A stretch of DNA of 14,371 bases from Candidatus Woesebacteria bacterium (GTDB taxonomy: Bacteria; Patescibacteriota; Microgenomatia; UBA8517). Numbering within the stretch: the first letter of the stretch is position 1; each line of letters starts with the position of its first letter. Position numbers and translations under genes: made by a program. Below, one piece after another: positions 6,683 to 13,426 of this stretch. The stretch covers positions 1 through 14,371 of the forward strand of contig JAPLZT010000047.1 in the NCBI GenBank assembly GCA_026394855.1. The letters are read 5' to 3'. A model generated the notes under the pieces. That model saw only the letters and a list, made by a program, of their open reading frames with translations. It was not told the DNA's origin and ran no database searches.

Positions 6683-7129
6683 ATGAAATGTCCTTTTTGC
6701 CAGTTTAATGATTCGGAAGTTTTGGAATCGAGAGTTTCTGAAGACGGTAACTCTATCAGAAGAAGAAGAGAGTGTCCTAAGTGCAAAAAGAGATTTACGA
6801 CACAAGAGAAAGTTAAAGATTCGGTTTTATGGGTGATTAAAAAAGACGGAAGAAGAGAGCTTTTTGATAAAGAGAAAATTAAGAGGGGAATTGTTAGGGC
6901 TCTCGAGAAAAGACCTGTGGGGTTGAATGTGGTTGATGAAATTGTGGGAGATATAGAATCCGAGATGTTGAGAGAGGAAAAAGAGGAAATCCCAACAACC
7001 GTAATTGGTAAAGCAGTTTTAAGGAGATTGAAGAAAATCGATAGAGTTGCCTGGTTAAGGTTTGCCAGTGTCTATTTTGAGTTTGAGGATCTGGGAGATT
7101 TTGAAAAAATACTGGAATCTAAAAAATAA
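6683..7129 (+). CDS. nrdR: Transcriptional repressor NrdR
   Basis: NrdR represses ribonucleotide reductase genes when dATP is plentiful, reading the ATP/dATP state through an ATP-cone and binding tandem NrdR boxes. The protein is 148 residues, normal for the family. It opens with the zinc ribbon (MKCPFC at 1-6, CPKCKKRF near 31-38), followed by an ATP-cone with WVIKKDGRRELFDKEKIKRGI at about 52-72 and the conserved end RVAWLRFASVYFEF. The frame is open to an ATG at 6596, but family proteins begin MxCPxC, so the ATG at 6683 is the start. Candidate boxes lie upstream, suggesting autoregulation. The nrdJ start follows the stop after 3 nt, so the genes form one operon. Confidence 0.96.
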   Translation: MKCPFCQFNDSEVLESRVSEDGNSIRRRRECPKCKKRFTTQEKVKDSVLWVIKKDGRRELFDKEKIKRGIVRALEKRPVGLNVVDEIVGDIESEMLREEKEEIPTTVIGKAVLRRLKKIDRVAWLRFASVYFEFEDLGDFEKILESKK

Positions 7130-7132
7130 AAT

Positions 7133-8911
7133 ATGCTGCAAATAATTGAAAAACAAAAAAGTAAACAAATAAAGTTATCTATTAAAAAAGTAGAGAAGAA
7201 TGGTAAAAACGGGAATTCTAAGATTCCTAATCTTTCTTTAGAATCTTTGATTTTTCCCCCATACGAAAAAATTAAGGAAGACATCTACAAAAAAGTAGGA
7301 TCAATGCCAAAGATGCCAAAAGACTTAAGGAAAGGTGTTTGGACCGAGCAGGCGATTAAAGTTTTGGAAGAAAGATATTTAATGAAGGATTCTAAAGGGA
7401 AGGTTATGGAAACTTCCGAGAGTATGTGCTGGAGGGTTTCCTGGGAAATAGCCTCCGCCGATGCCAGATGGGGAAAGACAAGAAAGGAAGTAACAGATAT
7501 TGCCAGGGATTATTACGACATTCTTATTAAACATGAGTTTCTTCCAAACTCCCCGACGTTAATGAATGCCGGAACCGGAAATAACTTGCAGTATTCGGCC
7601 TGTTTTGTGATCCCGATTGAAGATTCAATAGAGGGGATATTTGATGCTTTAAAATATCAGGCGTTAATTCATAAAACAGGGGGAGGAACCGGATTTTCTT
7701 TTTCAAGATTAAGACCCAACGGGTCGATGGTTAAAACCTCCTCGGGAACAGCCTCAGGTCCTGTTTCTTTCATGAGAATATTTGATGCAGCCACAAATGA
7801 AGTTAAACAAGGAGGAAAAAGAAGGGGAGCAAATATGGGAATTTTGAGAGTTGACCATCCTGATATTTTGGAATTTATTCACTGTAAAGAAGAAGGTGGA
7901 ATAACAAATTTTAATATATCAGTTGGGATCACTGATATATTTATGGAAGCCTACAAAGAAGGATGTGACTACGAACTTATTAGTCCTAAAACAAAGGAAG
8001 CTACAGGAAAGCTTTCCGCAAAGCTTGTGTTTGACGAAATCGTTAAAGGTGCTTGGAAGACGGGAGATCCCGGAGTTATTTTTATAGATAGAATGAATGA
8101 GGGCGCATCAAACCCCGTTCCAATGCTGGGACCCATCGAATCCACAAACCCCTGCGGTGAAGTTCCTCTCTATCCTTTTGATTCATGCAATTTGGGAAGT
8201 ATTTTCTTAACCTACTTTGTCAAAAATGTTAATGGTGTAAATGAACTTGATTGGGAGAAGCTCGAAAAAGTTACTCGAACAGCCGTTAGGTTTTTGGATA
8301 ATGTTATAGAGGTTAATCCTTATACTTTGCCTCAAATAAGACAAACTTCGTTAGCCGTCAGGAGAATTGGCTTAGGTGTTGGCGGTTGGGCAGATTTGTT
8401 AATAGATCTGGGTATTCCATACGACAGCGACGAAGCATTGAGTTTGGCCCAAGAATTAATGGGCTTTGTTAACGAAAAGGCCAAAGAAGAGTCATACGAA
8501 CTTGCTAAAGAAAGAGGACCGTTTCCTCTTTGGCAGGAAAGTATTTACAAAAATGAAACCCTAAGAAGAAATTCAACTGTAACTACAATTGCCCCGACCG
8601 GGACAATATCCATAATTGCAGGAGCGTCTTCCGGCATTGAACCTCTTTTTGCAATTGCCTATGAACACATTGTTCGGGATAGGCACATTGACCGTAAACT
8701 TGCCTTTGTTAATCCAAAGTTTGAGGAAGTATTAAGAGAGAAGGGAGTTTGGTCCGATGAAATAAAAACTAAAGTTGCCAAAGAAGGGGTGATTAGGCAA
8801 ATAACAGAAATTCCTGAAGAAATAAGGCGTGTTTTTGGAACGGCTCATGAAATTGATCCTATCTGGCATATTAAAATGCAGGATGGGTTGCAAGGGGATA
8901 ACTATTTTTAG
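7133..8911 (+). CDS. nrdJ: Class II (adenosylcobalamin-dependent) ribonucleotide reductase, N-terminal part of a broken gene
   Basis: Class II RNR makes deoxyribonucleotides using adenosylcobalamin as radical source, in the cytoplasm and without a separate radical subunit. This 592-residue frame has the core: SACF (Cys157) and SCNLGS (Cys352) as the probable reducing cysteine pair, NPCGE at 339-343 with thiyl Cys341 and Glu343, the GGGTGF and KRRGANMG segments, and APTGTIS with the phosphate-binding turn. Homology holds to WHIKMQ (Gln583, ending at 8881); the last nine residues are out-of-frame sequence before a TAG. The rest of the enzyme continues in the +1 frame from 8886. About 36 residues usually found here, including the conserved DNAVSKT(I/V)N segment, are missing. 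As read, the gene would not make a whole enzyme. The start at 7133 lies 3 nt after nrdR. Confidence 0.9.
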   Translation: MLQIIEKQKSKQIKLSIKKVEKNGKNGNSKIPNLSLESLIFPPYEKIKEDIYKKVGSMPKMPKDLRKGVWTEQAIKVLEERYLMKDSKGKVMETSESMCWRVSWEIASADARWGKTRKEVTDIARDYYDILIKHEFLPNSPTLMNAGTGNNLQYSACFVIPIEDSIEGIFDALKYQALIHKTGGGTGFSFSRLRPNGSMVKTSSGTASGPVSFMRIFDAATNEVKQGGKRRGANMGILRVDHPDILEFIHCKEEGGITNFNISVGITDIFMEAYKEGCDYELISPKTKEATGKLSAKLVFDEIVKGAWKTGDPGVIFIDRMNEGASNPVPMLGPIESTNPCGEVPLYPFDSCNLGSIFLTYFVKNVNGVNELDWEKLEKVTRTAVRFLDNVIEVNPYTLPQIRQTSLAVRRIGLGVGGWADLLIDLGIPYDSDEALSLAQELMGFVNEKAKEESYELAKERGPFPLWQESIYKNETLRRNSTVTTIAPTGTISIIAGASSGIEPLFAIAYEHIVRDRHIDRKLAFVNPKFEEVLREKGVWSDEIKTKVAKEGVIRQITEIPEEIRRVFGTAHEIDPIWHIKMQDGLQGDNYF

Positions 8912-9563
8912 AGACGGCAGTAAGGATACCCAGGTTTTAAACCTTGGTTTAAATGATAAAATCTCCGACCCCTTAATTGCAAGACCGTTTAGGGTTTCGG
9001 GATCTACTTACAGAATTACGACACCAATGGGAACGGCTTTTATTACAATTAATGAAAATGAAAAGAGAGAACCCATCGAACTATTTGTTAATATCGGTAA
9101 AGCCGGAAGCGATCTTGCGGCCATGGCGGAAGCCTTGGGAAGAACCATTTCCACGGCATTTAGATTTAAAGGAGATCTTTCTCCAAGGCAAAGAGCTAAA
9201 GAAATTGCGCTACAGCTTTCGGGTATTGGTGGGAGAAGGTCGGTCGGTTTTGGTCCCGCAAAGATTCTTTCTCTTCCGGATGCTGTAAGTATTGCACTTT
9301 CGTGTCACTATGGATTTAAGATCAACGGAAATTTAACAGTTGGACAATATTTAGGTGGAAACGGGGTCTTACCAAGCGGAACCGTATCTACTGTGAGGGC
9401 TACCTACCATCAGGAAACTGGTGCATCTTTAGACCCCGCAGCAGTTGCGATTTCGCTTAGTGAGACTCATATAGGAGATATCTGCCCGTCATGCGGGGCA
9501 AGTGCTCTTGTTTACGAGGAAGGCTGTTCCAAATGCCACGCCTGTGGACACTCCGAGTGTTAA
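8829..9563 (+). CDS. nrdJ: Class II ribonucleotide reductase, C-terminal part of the broken nrdJ gene
   Basis: This frame is open from an ATG at 8829, but homology to NrdJ begins only at GCKGITIFRDGSKD (8886 on); residues before that are the other frame's coding sequence. The following part has RITTPMGTAFITINENE, a long helical stretch and a GGRRSVGFG loop. It ends in a cysteine-rich tail, CPSCGASALVYEEGCSKC then CHACGHSEC, which in NrdJ carries the redox cysteines that recharge the active site. It overlaps the N-terminal frame by 83 bp in a different phase. Alone it lacks the thiyl cysteine and cannot be an RNR; it is either the downstream part of a disrupted gene or the product of a sequence or assembly error. 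The stop lies 5 nt before pduO. Confidence 0.85.
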   Translation: MFLERLMKLILSGILKCRMGCKGITIFRDGSKDTQVLNLGLNDKISDPLIARPFRVSGSTYRITTPMGTAFITINENEKREPIELFVNIGKAGSDLAAMAEALGRTISTAFRFKGDLSPRQRAKEIALQLSGIGGRRSVGFGPAKILSLPDAVSIALSCHYGFKINGNLTVGQYLGGNGVLPSGTVSTVRATYHQETGASLDPAAVAISLSETHIGDICPSCGASALVYEEGCSKCHACGHSEC

Positions 9564-9568
9564 AAAAA

Positions 9569-10057
9569 ATGAGTATTTATACAAAGGTTGGGGACGGGGG
9601 GAAAACATTTTTATTTGACGGAAAGAAAATATCAAAAAATTCTTCTATTTGTGAAGCTTTAGGTTCTCTCGATGAAGTAAATTCCTGGCTTGGGGTAATT
9701 GGCGGCTTAAAAGAAACCCAAAAAGATTTAATGATTATTTCTTCAATTCTAGCCGGGGCAAAAATTAATTTTTCTTCATCAAAAACAAAAGACCTGGAAA
9801 GAAGGATAGATAAATTGGAAAATAAACTTCCTAAATTGGATGGGTTTATAATTCCGCAAGAAAAAAGTGCAAAGCTTCATTTTGCTCGGGCTTTAATCCG
9901 CCGCGCCGAGCGGGCTGTGGTAGCCGTTCCCAACCTATCCGCTATCCGCTATCCGCTATTGATCTACTTGAACAGGCTTTCCGATTATATTTTTACTTTA
10001 GCCAGATACTCAAACTTCAAAGAAGGCAAGAAAGAAGAGATTTGGAAGCTTACTTGA
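9569..10057 (+). CDS. pduO: PduO-type cob(I)alamin adenosyltransferase
   Basis: Transfers adenosyl from ATP to cob(I)alamin, giving adenosylcobalamin, the cofactor of the NrdJ encoded just upstream. The 162-residue protein has the PduO nucleotide-binding start, MSIYTKVGDGGKTFLFDG (1-18), then the conserved LGSLDEVNSWLG (31-42), and later the helix signature RRAERAVV (111-118) and YLNRLSDYIFTLARY (133-147). It is a little shorter than usual (about 180-190), mainly in the middle. The frame is open upstream into nrdJ, but the ATG at 9569 begins the family's conserved start. It has an unusual 7-bp tandem repeat (9935-9959). Its position, 5 nt after nrdJ, implies one transcript and matched supply of enzyme and cofactor. 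Its stop lies within the vapBC -35 element. Confidence 0.93.
   Translation: MSIYTKVGDGGKTFLFDGKKISKNSSICEALGSLDEVNSWLGVIGGLKETQKDLMIISSILAGAKINFSSSKTKDLERRIDKLENKLPKLDGFIIPQEKSAKLHFARALIRRAERAVVAVPNLSAIRYPLLIYLNRLSDYIFTLARYSNFKEGKKEEIWKLT
9935..9959 (+). repeat. 7-bp tandem repeat (CTATCCG, about 3.6 copies) within pduO
   Basis: CTATCCG is repeated three times in direct succession (9935-9955), followed by a partial CTAT. It encodes LSAIRYPL, between the RRAERAVV and YLNRLSDY helices. The unit is not a multiple of three, so gain or loss of one copy would shift the frame and remove the conserved YLNRLSDY helix. Confidence 0.9.
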
Positions 10058-10082
10058 CAAGAAATAAGTAACATGTTACCAT
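10054..10082 (+). promoter_or_regulatory. Promoter of the vapBC-like operon
   Basis: TTGACA (10054-10059), a 17-bp spacer and TACCAT (10077-10082), 8 nt before the ATG at 10091, so the transcript is probably leaderless. The pduO stop TGA (10055-10057) lies in the -35. A 10-bp copy, TTGACAAGAA, recurs exactly 40 bp later (10094-10103), inside the antitoxin gene. Confidence 0.65.
10068..10079. promoter_or_regulatory. Candidate antitoxin operator: 12-bp palindrome over the vapBC -10
   Basis: GTAACATGTTAC is a perfect palindrome ending inside the -10 (10077-10082). An outer, off-centre inverted pair, ATAAGT (10064-10069) and ACTTAT (10083-10088), flanks it, and CATGTT repeats at 10072 and 10090, 18 bp apart. 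This is where a ribbon-helix-helix antitoxin would bind to autorepress. The binder is inferred. Confidence 0.5.
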
Positions 10083-10090
10083 GACTTATC

Positions 10091-10342
10091 ATGTTGACAA
10101 GAAGAACAAATGTTTTATTGGAAGAAGAAGATTATTTAACATTAGTTTATCTTTCCCACCAGGAAGATAAAACAATTGGAGAACTTGTTAGGCATGCTGT
10201 CAAAAAAACATACAAAATCAAAAAAATAGATAATAGAGAAAAAATTTTATTAAAAAAAATTAAAGAGGGGTGGAAATTTCTAAAAAATCCTGAAATTCCT
10301 GTTGATTATAAAGCTTTGGTTGAATATGGCAGAAAATACTAA
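10091..10342 (+). CDS. vapB: VapB-like antitoxin with N-terminal ribbon-helix-helix domain
   Basis: An 83-residue basic protein that should neutralise the adjacent PIN toxin and repress the operon. The N-terminus RTNVLLEEEDYLTLVYLS (5-22) is a probable strand and first helix, and DKTIGELVRHAVKKTYK (26-42) the second helix of a ribbon-helix-helix fold. The C-terminal half, rich in Lys, Trp and Pro (KEGWKFLKNPEIPVDY), would wrap the toxin. The ATG at 10091 is chosen because the -10 lies 8 nt before it. Its end overlaps the vapC start by 17 nt, typical of coupled antitoxin-toxin genes. The sequence family is divergent, so the VapB name is given by partner and position. Confidence 0.75.
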   Translation: MLTRRTNVLLEEEDYLTLVYLSHQEDKTIGELVRHAVKKTYKIKKIDNREKILLKKIKEGWKFLKNPEIPVDYKALVEYGRKY

Positions 10343-10730
10343 AACTTTTGTTGTTGATTCGTCTGTGTTAATGGCAGTATTAATGCCGGATGAAAATAAA
10401 TCTCTCAAAGTAAAAAAATTATTAAAAATTATCGTTTCCAAAAATAAAATTATAGCTCCAAATTTACTAATTTATGAAATAGGAAACGGTTTAAAATCTG
10501 CAGCTCTTTCAAAAAGAATTACTTTTAGTCAAGCAGGATTTTTACTTAATACTTTTAATCAATTATCGATTAATTTAGTTTCAATAGATATCAATTCAGT
10601 TTTTAAAACTGCGATTGAACACAAAATGACTTTTTACGATGCTTCATACTTTTATTTAGCTAAATTAAATAAATGTAAACTCTTGACACTAGATCATCAT
10701 TTAGAAGAAATAGTAGCAACCGAGAGATGA
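10326..10730 (+). CDS. vapC: PIN-domain ribonuclease toxin (VapC-like)
   Basis: A 134-residue PIN nuclease, expected to cleave RNA (often tRNA or rRNA) in a metal-dependent way when the antitoxin is lost. The four acidic residues of the PIN site are present: Asp11 in TFVVDSSVLM, Glu51 in LLIYEIGN, Asp105 in MTFYDASYFYLA and Asp123 in CKLLTLDHHL. Size and order fit VapC. The frame is open to an ATG at 10302, but the ATG at 10326 is preferred because it starts near the first PIN strand and gives the usual short overlap with vapB. The stop TGA (10728-10730) forms the TG and spacer base of the next gene's extended -10. The target RNA is unknown. Confidence 0.9.
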   Translation: MAENTKTFVVDSSVLMAVLMPDENKSLKVKKLLKIIVSKNKIIAPNLLIYEIGNGLKSAALSKRITFSQAGFLLNTFNQLSINLVSIDINSVFKTAIEHKMTFYDASYFYLAKLNKCKLLTLDHHLEEIVATER

Positions 10731-10736
10731 TACAAT
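10728..10736 (+). promoter_or_regulatory. Extended -10 promoter for the small protein-ATPase pair
   Basis: TGATACAAT is an extended -10 (TGn plus TACAAT) ending 9 nt before the ATG at 10746, which suggests a leaderless transcript. No -35 at normal spacing is visible. The TGA is also the vapC stop codon. Confidence 0.5.
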
Positions 10737-10745
10737 AAACCTACC

Positions 10746-11066
10746 ATGCCCATGTTTCCAGAGAGAGAAAAAAATGTTATTGAAACTCCTGAAGAAGCGT
10801 CTGCCTTAACAATTGAAAGAAAAGAGGTCGTAACTCCCATTCCTATTACCTTTCAGAAACAGGTTAAAACCGATTCCGGAAAGCCATTAATTGAGACATC
10901 TCCAACTTCTGAAAAGATAAAAATTACAATTCCCAGGCAACCTCTTGAATTGGAACAGCTTTCCAAAGGATCGGTTTCCGATTCGATTACCTGGTTTGCC
11001 GCCTTTTGGATTAGAATGATTAAGAAAGCAATTTATTATGGTTACAGAATCTTTGTTAAATCTTAA
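10746..11066 (+). CDS. Small proline-rich protein with hydrophobic C-terminus, partner of the VirD4-like ATPase gene
   Basis: A 106-residue protein of unrecognised family. Residues 1-75 look disordered: rich in Pro, Thr, Glu and Lys, with no clear fold. Residues 79-104 (from SDSITWFAAFWIRMIKKAIYYG) are hydrophobic and basic, probably a membrane or amphipathic helix near the C-terminus. It starts behind an extended -10 and overlaps the next gene by 29 bp in another frame, so the two are cotranscribed and probably coupled. This suggests it works with the ATPase, perhaps as a membrane-associated adaptor, but that is inferred from position only. Confidence 0.65.
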   Translation: MPMFPEREKNVIETPEEASALTIERKEVVTPIPITFQKQVKTDSGKPLIETSPTSEKIKITIPRQPLELEQLSKGSVSDSITWFAAFWIRMIKKAIYYGYRIFVKS

Positions 11067-13380
11067 TTTCATAATTGCTGTGCTTCTTTCTGCAGGAGTT
11101 GCGGCAGTTCTTCTTGTCGCCTTAGGACAGATTGTCTTAACTTTCTTTAAACATAGAGGCAGAGAAGAAAGATCGGTTGATTCGGTTCTTCTGCAAATTG
11201 CGGTTCCCCGCAATAACGAAACCAAGATTGATGCCATGGAGCAGGTGTTTTCTTCCCTTTATACAATTAAAAAAGGAGGCTGGAAGCAGAAGTTTTCGGT
11301 TCAGCCCACCATCTCTTTTGAAATTGTCGCCAAACAGGAAGATATCAGATTTTTTGTCTGGACCCCTAAAAAACTTCAGGATCTTGTCGAAAAACAAATT
11401 AACGGTGGTTTTCCCGAGGCTGAAATCAAAGAAGTTTCAGAAGAAAGCATATTTACAGAAAAAGGAAAAGTTGCCTACAAAGCTCTTCAATTATCAAAAG
11501 CCAATTTCTATCCCTTAAAAACATTTAAGGATTTGGCAACTGACCCGTTAAGTACAATTACTTCAACTCTTGCCAAGATGGGACCGGGGGAGGGAGCAGT
11601 AATTCAAATTTTAATATCTCCTGCGGAAAGCGATTGGCAAAAGTCAGGAAGTAAATTTATTTCGGATACCAAAAAACAGGAATCTGATCCCGAGAAAGCG
11701 AAATTCTCAACTTCAGCAAAAACACTGGAGGCGGTTGAATCTAAAGTTGCAAAACCCGGTTTTGAAACTTCAATTAGAATTGCGGTCGTTTCGGAAAGCG
11801 CTGAAATTGCCAAGAGTCACCTTGATAATATAGTCTCTGCCTTTGGTCAATTTGCCTCAGACACGAACCTCTTAAAGAAAAGAAAAATATTAAGCAAGGG
11901 CGGATTTATGGAGGATTTCCTTTATAGGTATCAGCCAATGTTTAATGTCCCGGGAACGGGAAACAGGCATTCTGTTCTAAACTCGGATGAACTGGCGACC
12001 ATTTTTCATTTTCCCAATAAACAAATAACAACTCCGCATATTTTTTGGCTTAATGCAAAAACAGCTCCCGCTCCTTCTCAAATCCCCACAGAAGGGCTTT
12101 TCCTGGGGACAAGTACATATAGAGGGATAAAAAGAGAGGTATTCATTTCCGATGAGGATAGAATGAGGCATATTTATATTATTGGAAAAACCGGAACAGG
12201 AAAGTCGGAACTTCTTAAAGACATGATTATCCAAGATATTAAAGATGGGAAAGGTCTTTGTTTTGTTGATCCTCACGGAGATGCTCTGCAAGATATTTTA
12301 AAACAAATTCCTCCGGAAAGAGCGGAAGATGTAATTTATTTTAATCCTGCAGATACCCAGCGCCCGATGGGAATTAACCTCTTGGAAGCAAAAACCGAAG
12401 ATGAAAAACATTTTGCCGCAACCTCAATTATTAACATGATGTATAAACTTTTTGATCCATATAAAACCGGAATTGTCGGACCCAGATTTGAACACGGTGT
12501 CAGAAACGCAATGCTTACTGCCATGTGCGAAGAGGGAAATACGTTTGTTGAAGTTATGCGTATTATGACCGACTCCAAATTTGTCCAGGAGCTTTTACCT
12601 AAGGTTCAGGATCCAATTGTAAGAAGGTATTGGACAGACCAGATTGCCCAGACTGCAGACTTTCATAAATCGGAAGTTCTTGATTATACGGTCTCAAAAT
12701 TCGGAAGATTTGTTACCAATAAACTAATTAGAAACATTATTGGTCAATCCAAGTCATCATTTGATTTTAGACAGATTATGGATCAGGGAAAAATTATCCT
12801 AATCAGTCTTGCCAAGGGAGAGCTTGGAGAAGAAAACTCAAATTTCTTGGGCTTAATTTTAATTCCAAGAATCTTAATGGCAGCCATGAGCAGGGCAGAT
12901 ACCCCGATGGAAGAAAGACGCGACTTCTATTTGTATGTTGACGAGTTCCAGAACTTTGCCACACCTGATTTTGCCACAATACTATCAGAAGCAAGAAAGT
13001 ATAGATTGGGGTTATGTGTTGCCAATCAGTTTATAGGCCAGGTTGAAGAAGAAGTTAAAAACGCGGTATTCGGAAACGTTGGAACAATTGTTGCATTTCG
13101 TGTAGGAGTAACTGATGCAAATTATCTCCAGCATGAATTTACTCCCACATTTGCGGAAGATGACCTTCTAAACGTAGAAAGATACCATGCCTATATCAAA
13201 ACTACGGTTCACAACGAACCTGTTCCTCCCTTTTCGGTGGATTTGACAAAAGATCTGGCAAAACAGAAAGCTTCTGAAAATCCAAGAGTTGCAGAGATAA
13301 TTAAAGAAATGAGCAGACTTAAGTATGGAAGAGATGAGAAAATAGTTGAAGCAGAAATGGCAAGACGAGCTAAATTTTAA
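11038..13380 (+). CDS. Membrane-anchored VirD4/TraG-like type IV secretion ATPase with a long unassigned N-terminal region
   Basis: A 780-residue P-loop ATPase of the VirD4/TraG/HerA-FtsK superclass, which moves DNA or protein through the envelope. A membrane helix lies at about 10-37; residues 45-370 form a mixed region of unassigned fold, including an SPAESDWQKSG segment. The ATPase follows: Walker A GKTGTGKS (383-390), DPHGD (411-415), Walker B YLYVDEFQNF (631-640, Asp635/Glu636) and a SEARKYRLGLCVANQF motif (650-665). No relaxase, VirB4 or pilus gene is visible nearby, so its partners lie elsewhere. The ATG at 11038 is chosen because it leads straight into the anchor and overlaps the upstream small gene. 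Related genes are frequent in Patescibacteria; whether this one transfers DNA in conjugation or uptake is open. Confidence 0.85.
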   Translation: MVTESLLNLNFIIAVLLSAGVAAVLLVALGQIVLTFFKHRGREERSVDSVLLQIAVPRNNETKIDAMEQVFSSLYTIKKGGWKQKFSVQPTISFEIVAKQEDIRFFVWTPKKLQDLVEKQINGGFPEAEIKEVSEESIFTEKGKVAYKALQLSKANFYPLKTFKDLATDPLSTITSTLAKMGPGEGAVIQILISPAESDWQKSGSKFISDTKKQESDPEKAKFSTSAKTLEAVESKVAKPGFETSIRIAVVSESAEIAKSHLDNIVSAFGQFASDTNLLKKRKILSKGGFMEDFLYRYQPMFNVPGTGNRHSVLNSDELATIFHFPNKQITTPHIFWLNAKTAPAPSQIPTEGLFLGTSTYRGIKREVFISDEDRMRHIYIIGKTGTGKSELLKDMIIQDIKDGKGLCFVDPHGDALQDILKQIPPERAEDVIYFNPADTQRPMGINLLEAKTEDEKHFAATSIINMMYKLFDPYKTGIVGPRFEHGVRNAMLTAMCEEGNTFVEVMRIMTDSKFVQELLPKVQDPIVRRYWTDQIAQTADFHKSEVLDYTVSKFGRFVTNKLIRNIIGQSKSSFDFRQIMDQGKIILISLAKGELGEENSNFLGLILIPRILMAAMSRADTPMEERRDFYLYVDEFQNFATPDFATILSEARKYRLGLCVANQFIGQVEEEVKNAVFGNVGTIVAFRVGVTDANYLQHEFTPTFAEDDLLNVERYHAYIKTTVHNEPVPPFSVDLTKDLAKQKASENPRVAEIIKEMSRLKYGRDEKIVEAEMARRAKF

Positions 13381-13384
13381 CTAC

Positions 13385-13413
13385 TTGAATTTTCTATTTT
13401 AATATCATAGTAT
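13385..13413 (+). promoter_or_regulatory. Promoter for the UDP-sugar dehydrogenase-like gene
   Basis: TTGAAT (13385-13390), a 17-bp spacer and TAGTAT (13408-13413), the same -10 hexamer as in the DUF5667 promoter. The ATG at 13427 follows 13 nt later; no Shine-Dalgarno is present. Confidence 0.55.
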
Positions 13414-13426
13414 CCTTGTATCTAGC

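Noticed and set aside
8895..8925. Programmed +1 frameshift at TTT-TAG-A in nrdJ
   Set aside because: The slip would join the frames at RDGSK, but the +1 frame already matches NrdJ at GCKGITIF before that point, and the missing block would still be absent. A deletion explains both facts.
10683..10736. TTGACA at 10683-10688 as -35 for the promoter at 10731-10736
   Set aside because: The spacing is 42 bp, much too long; the extended -10 stands alone.
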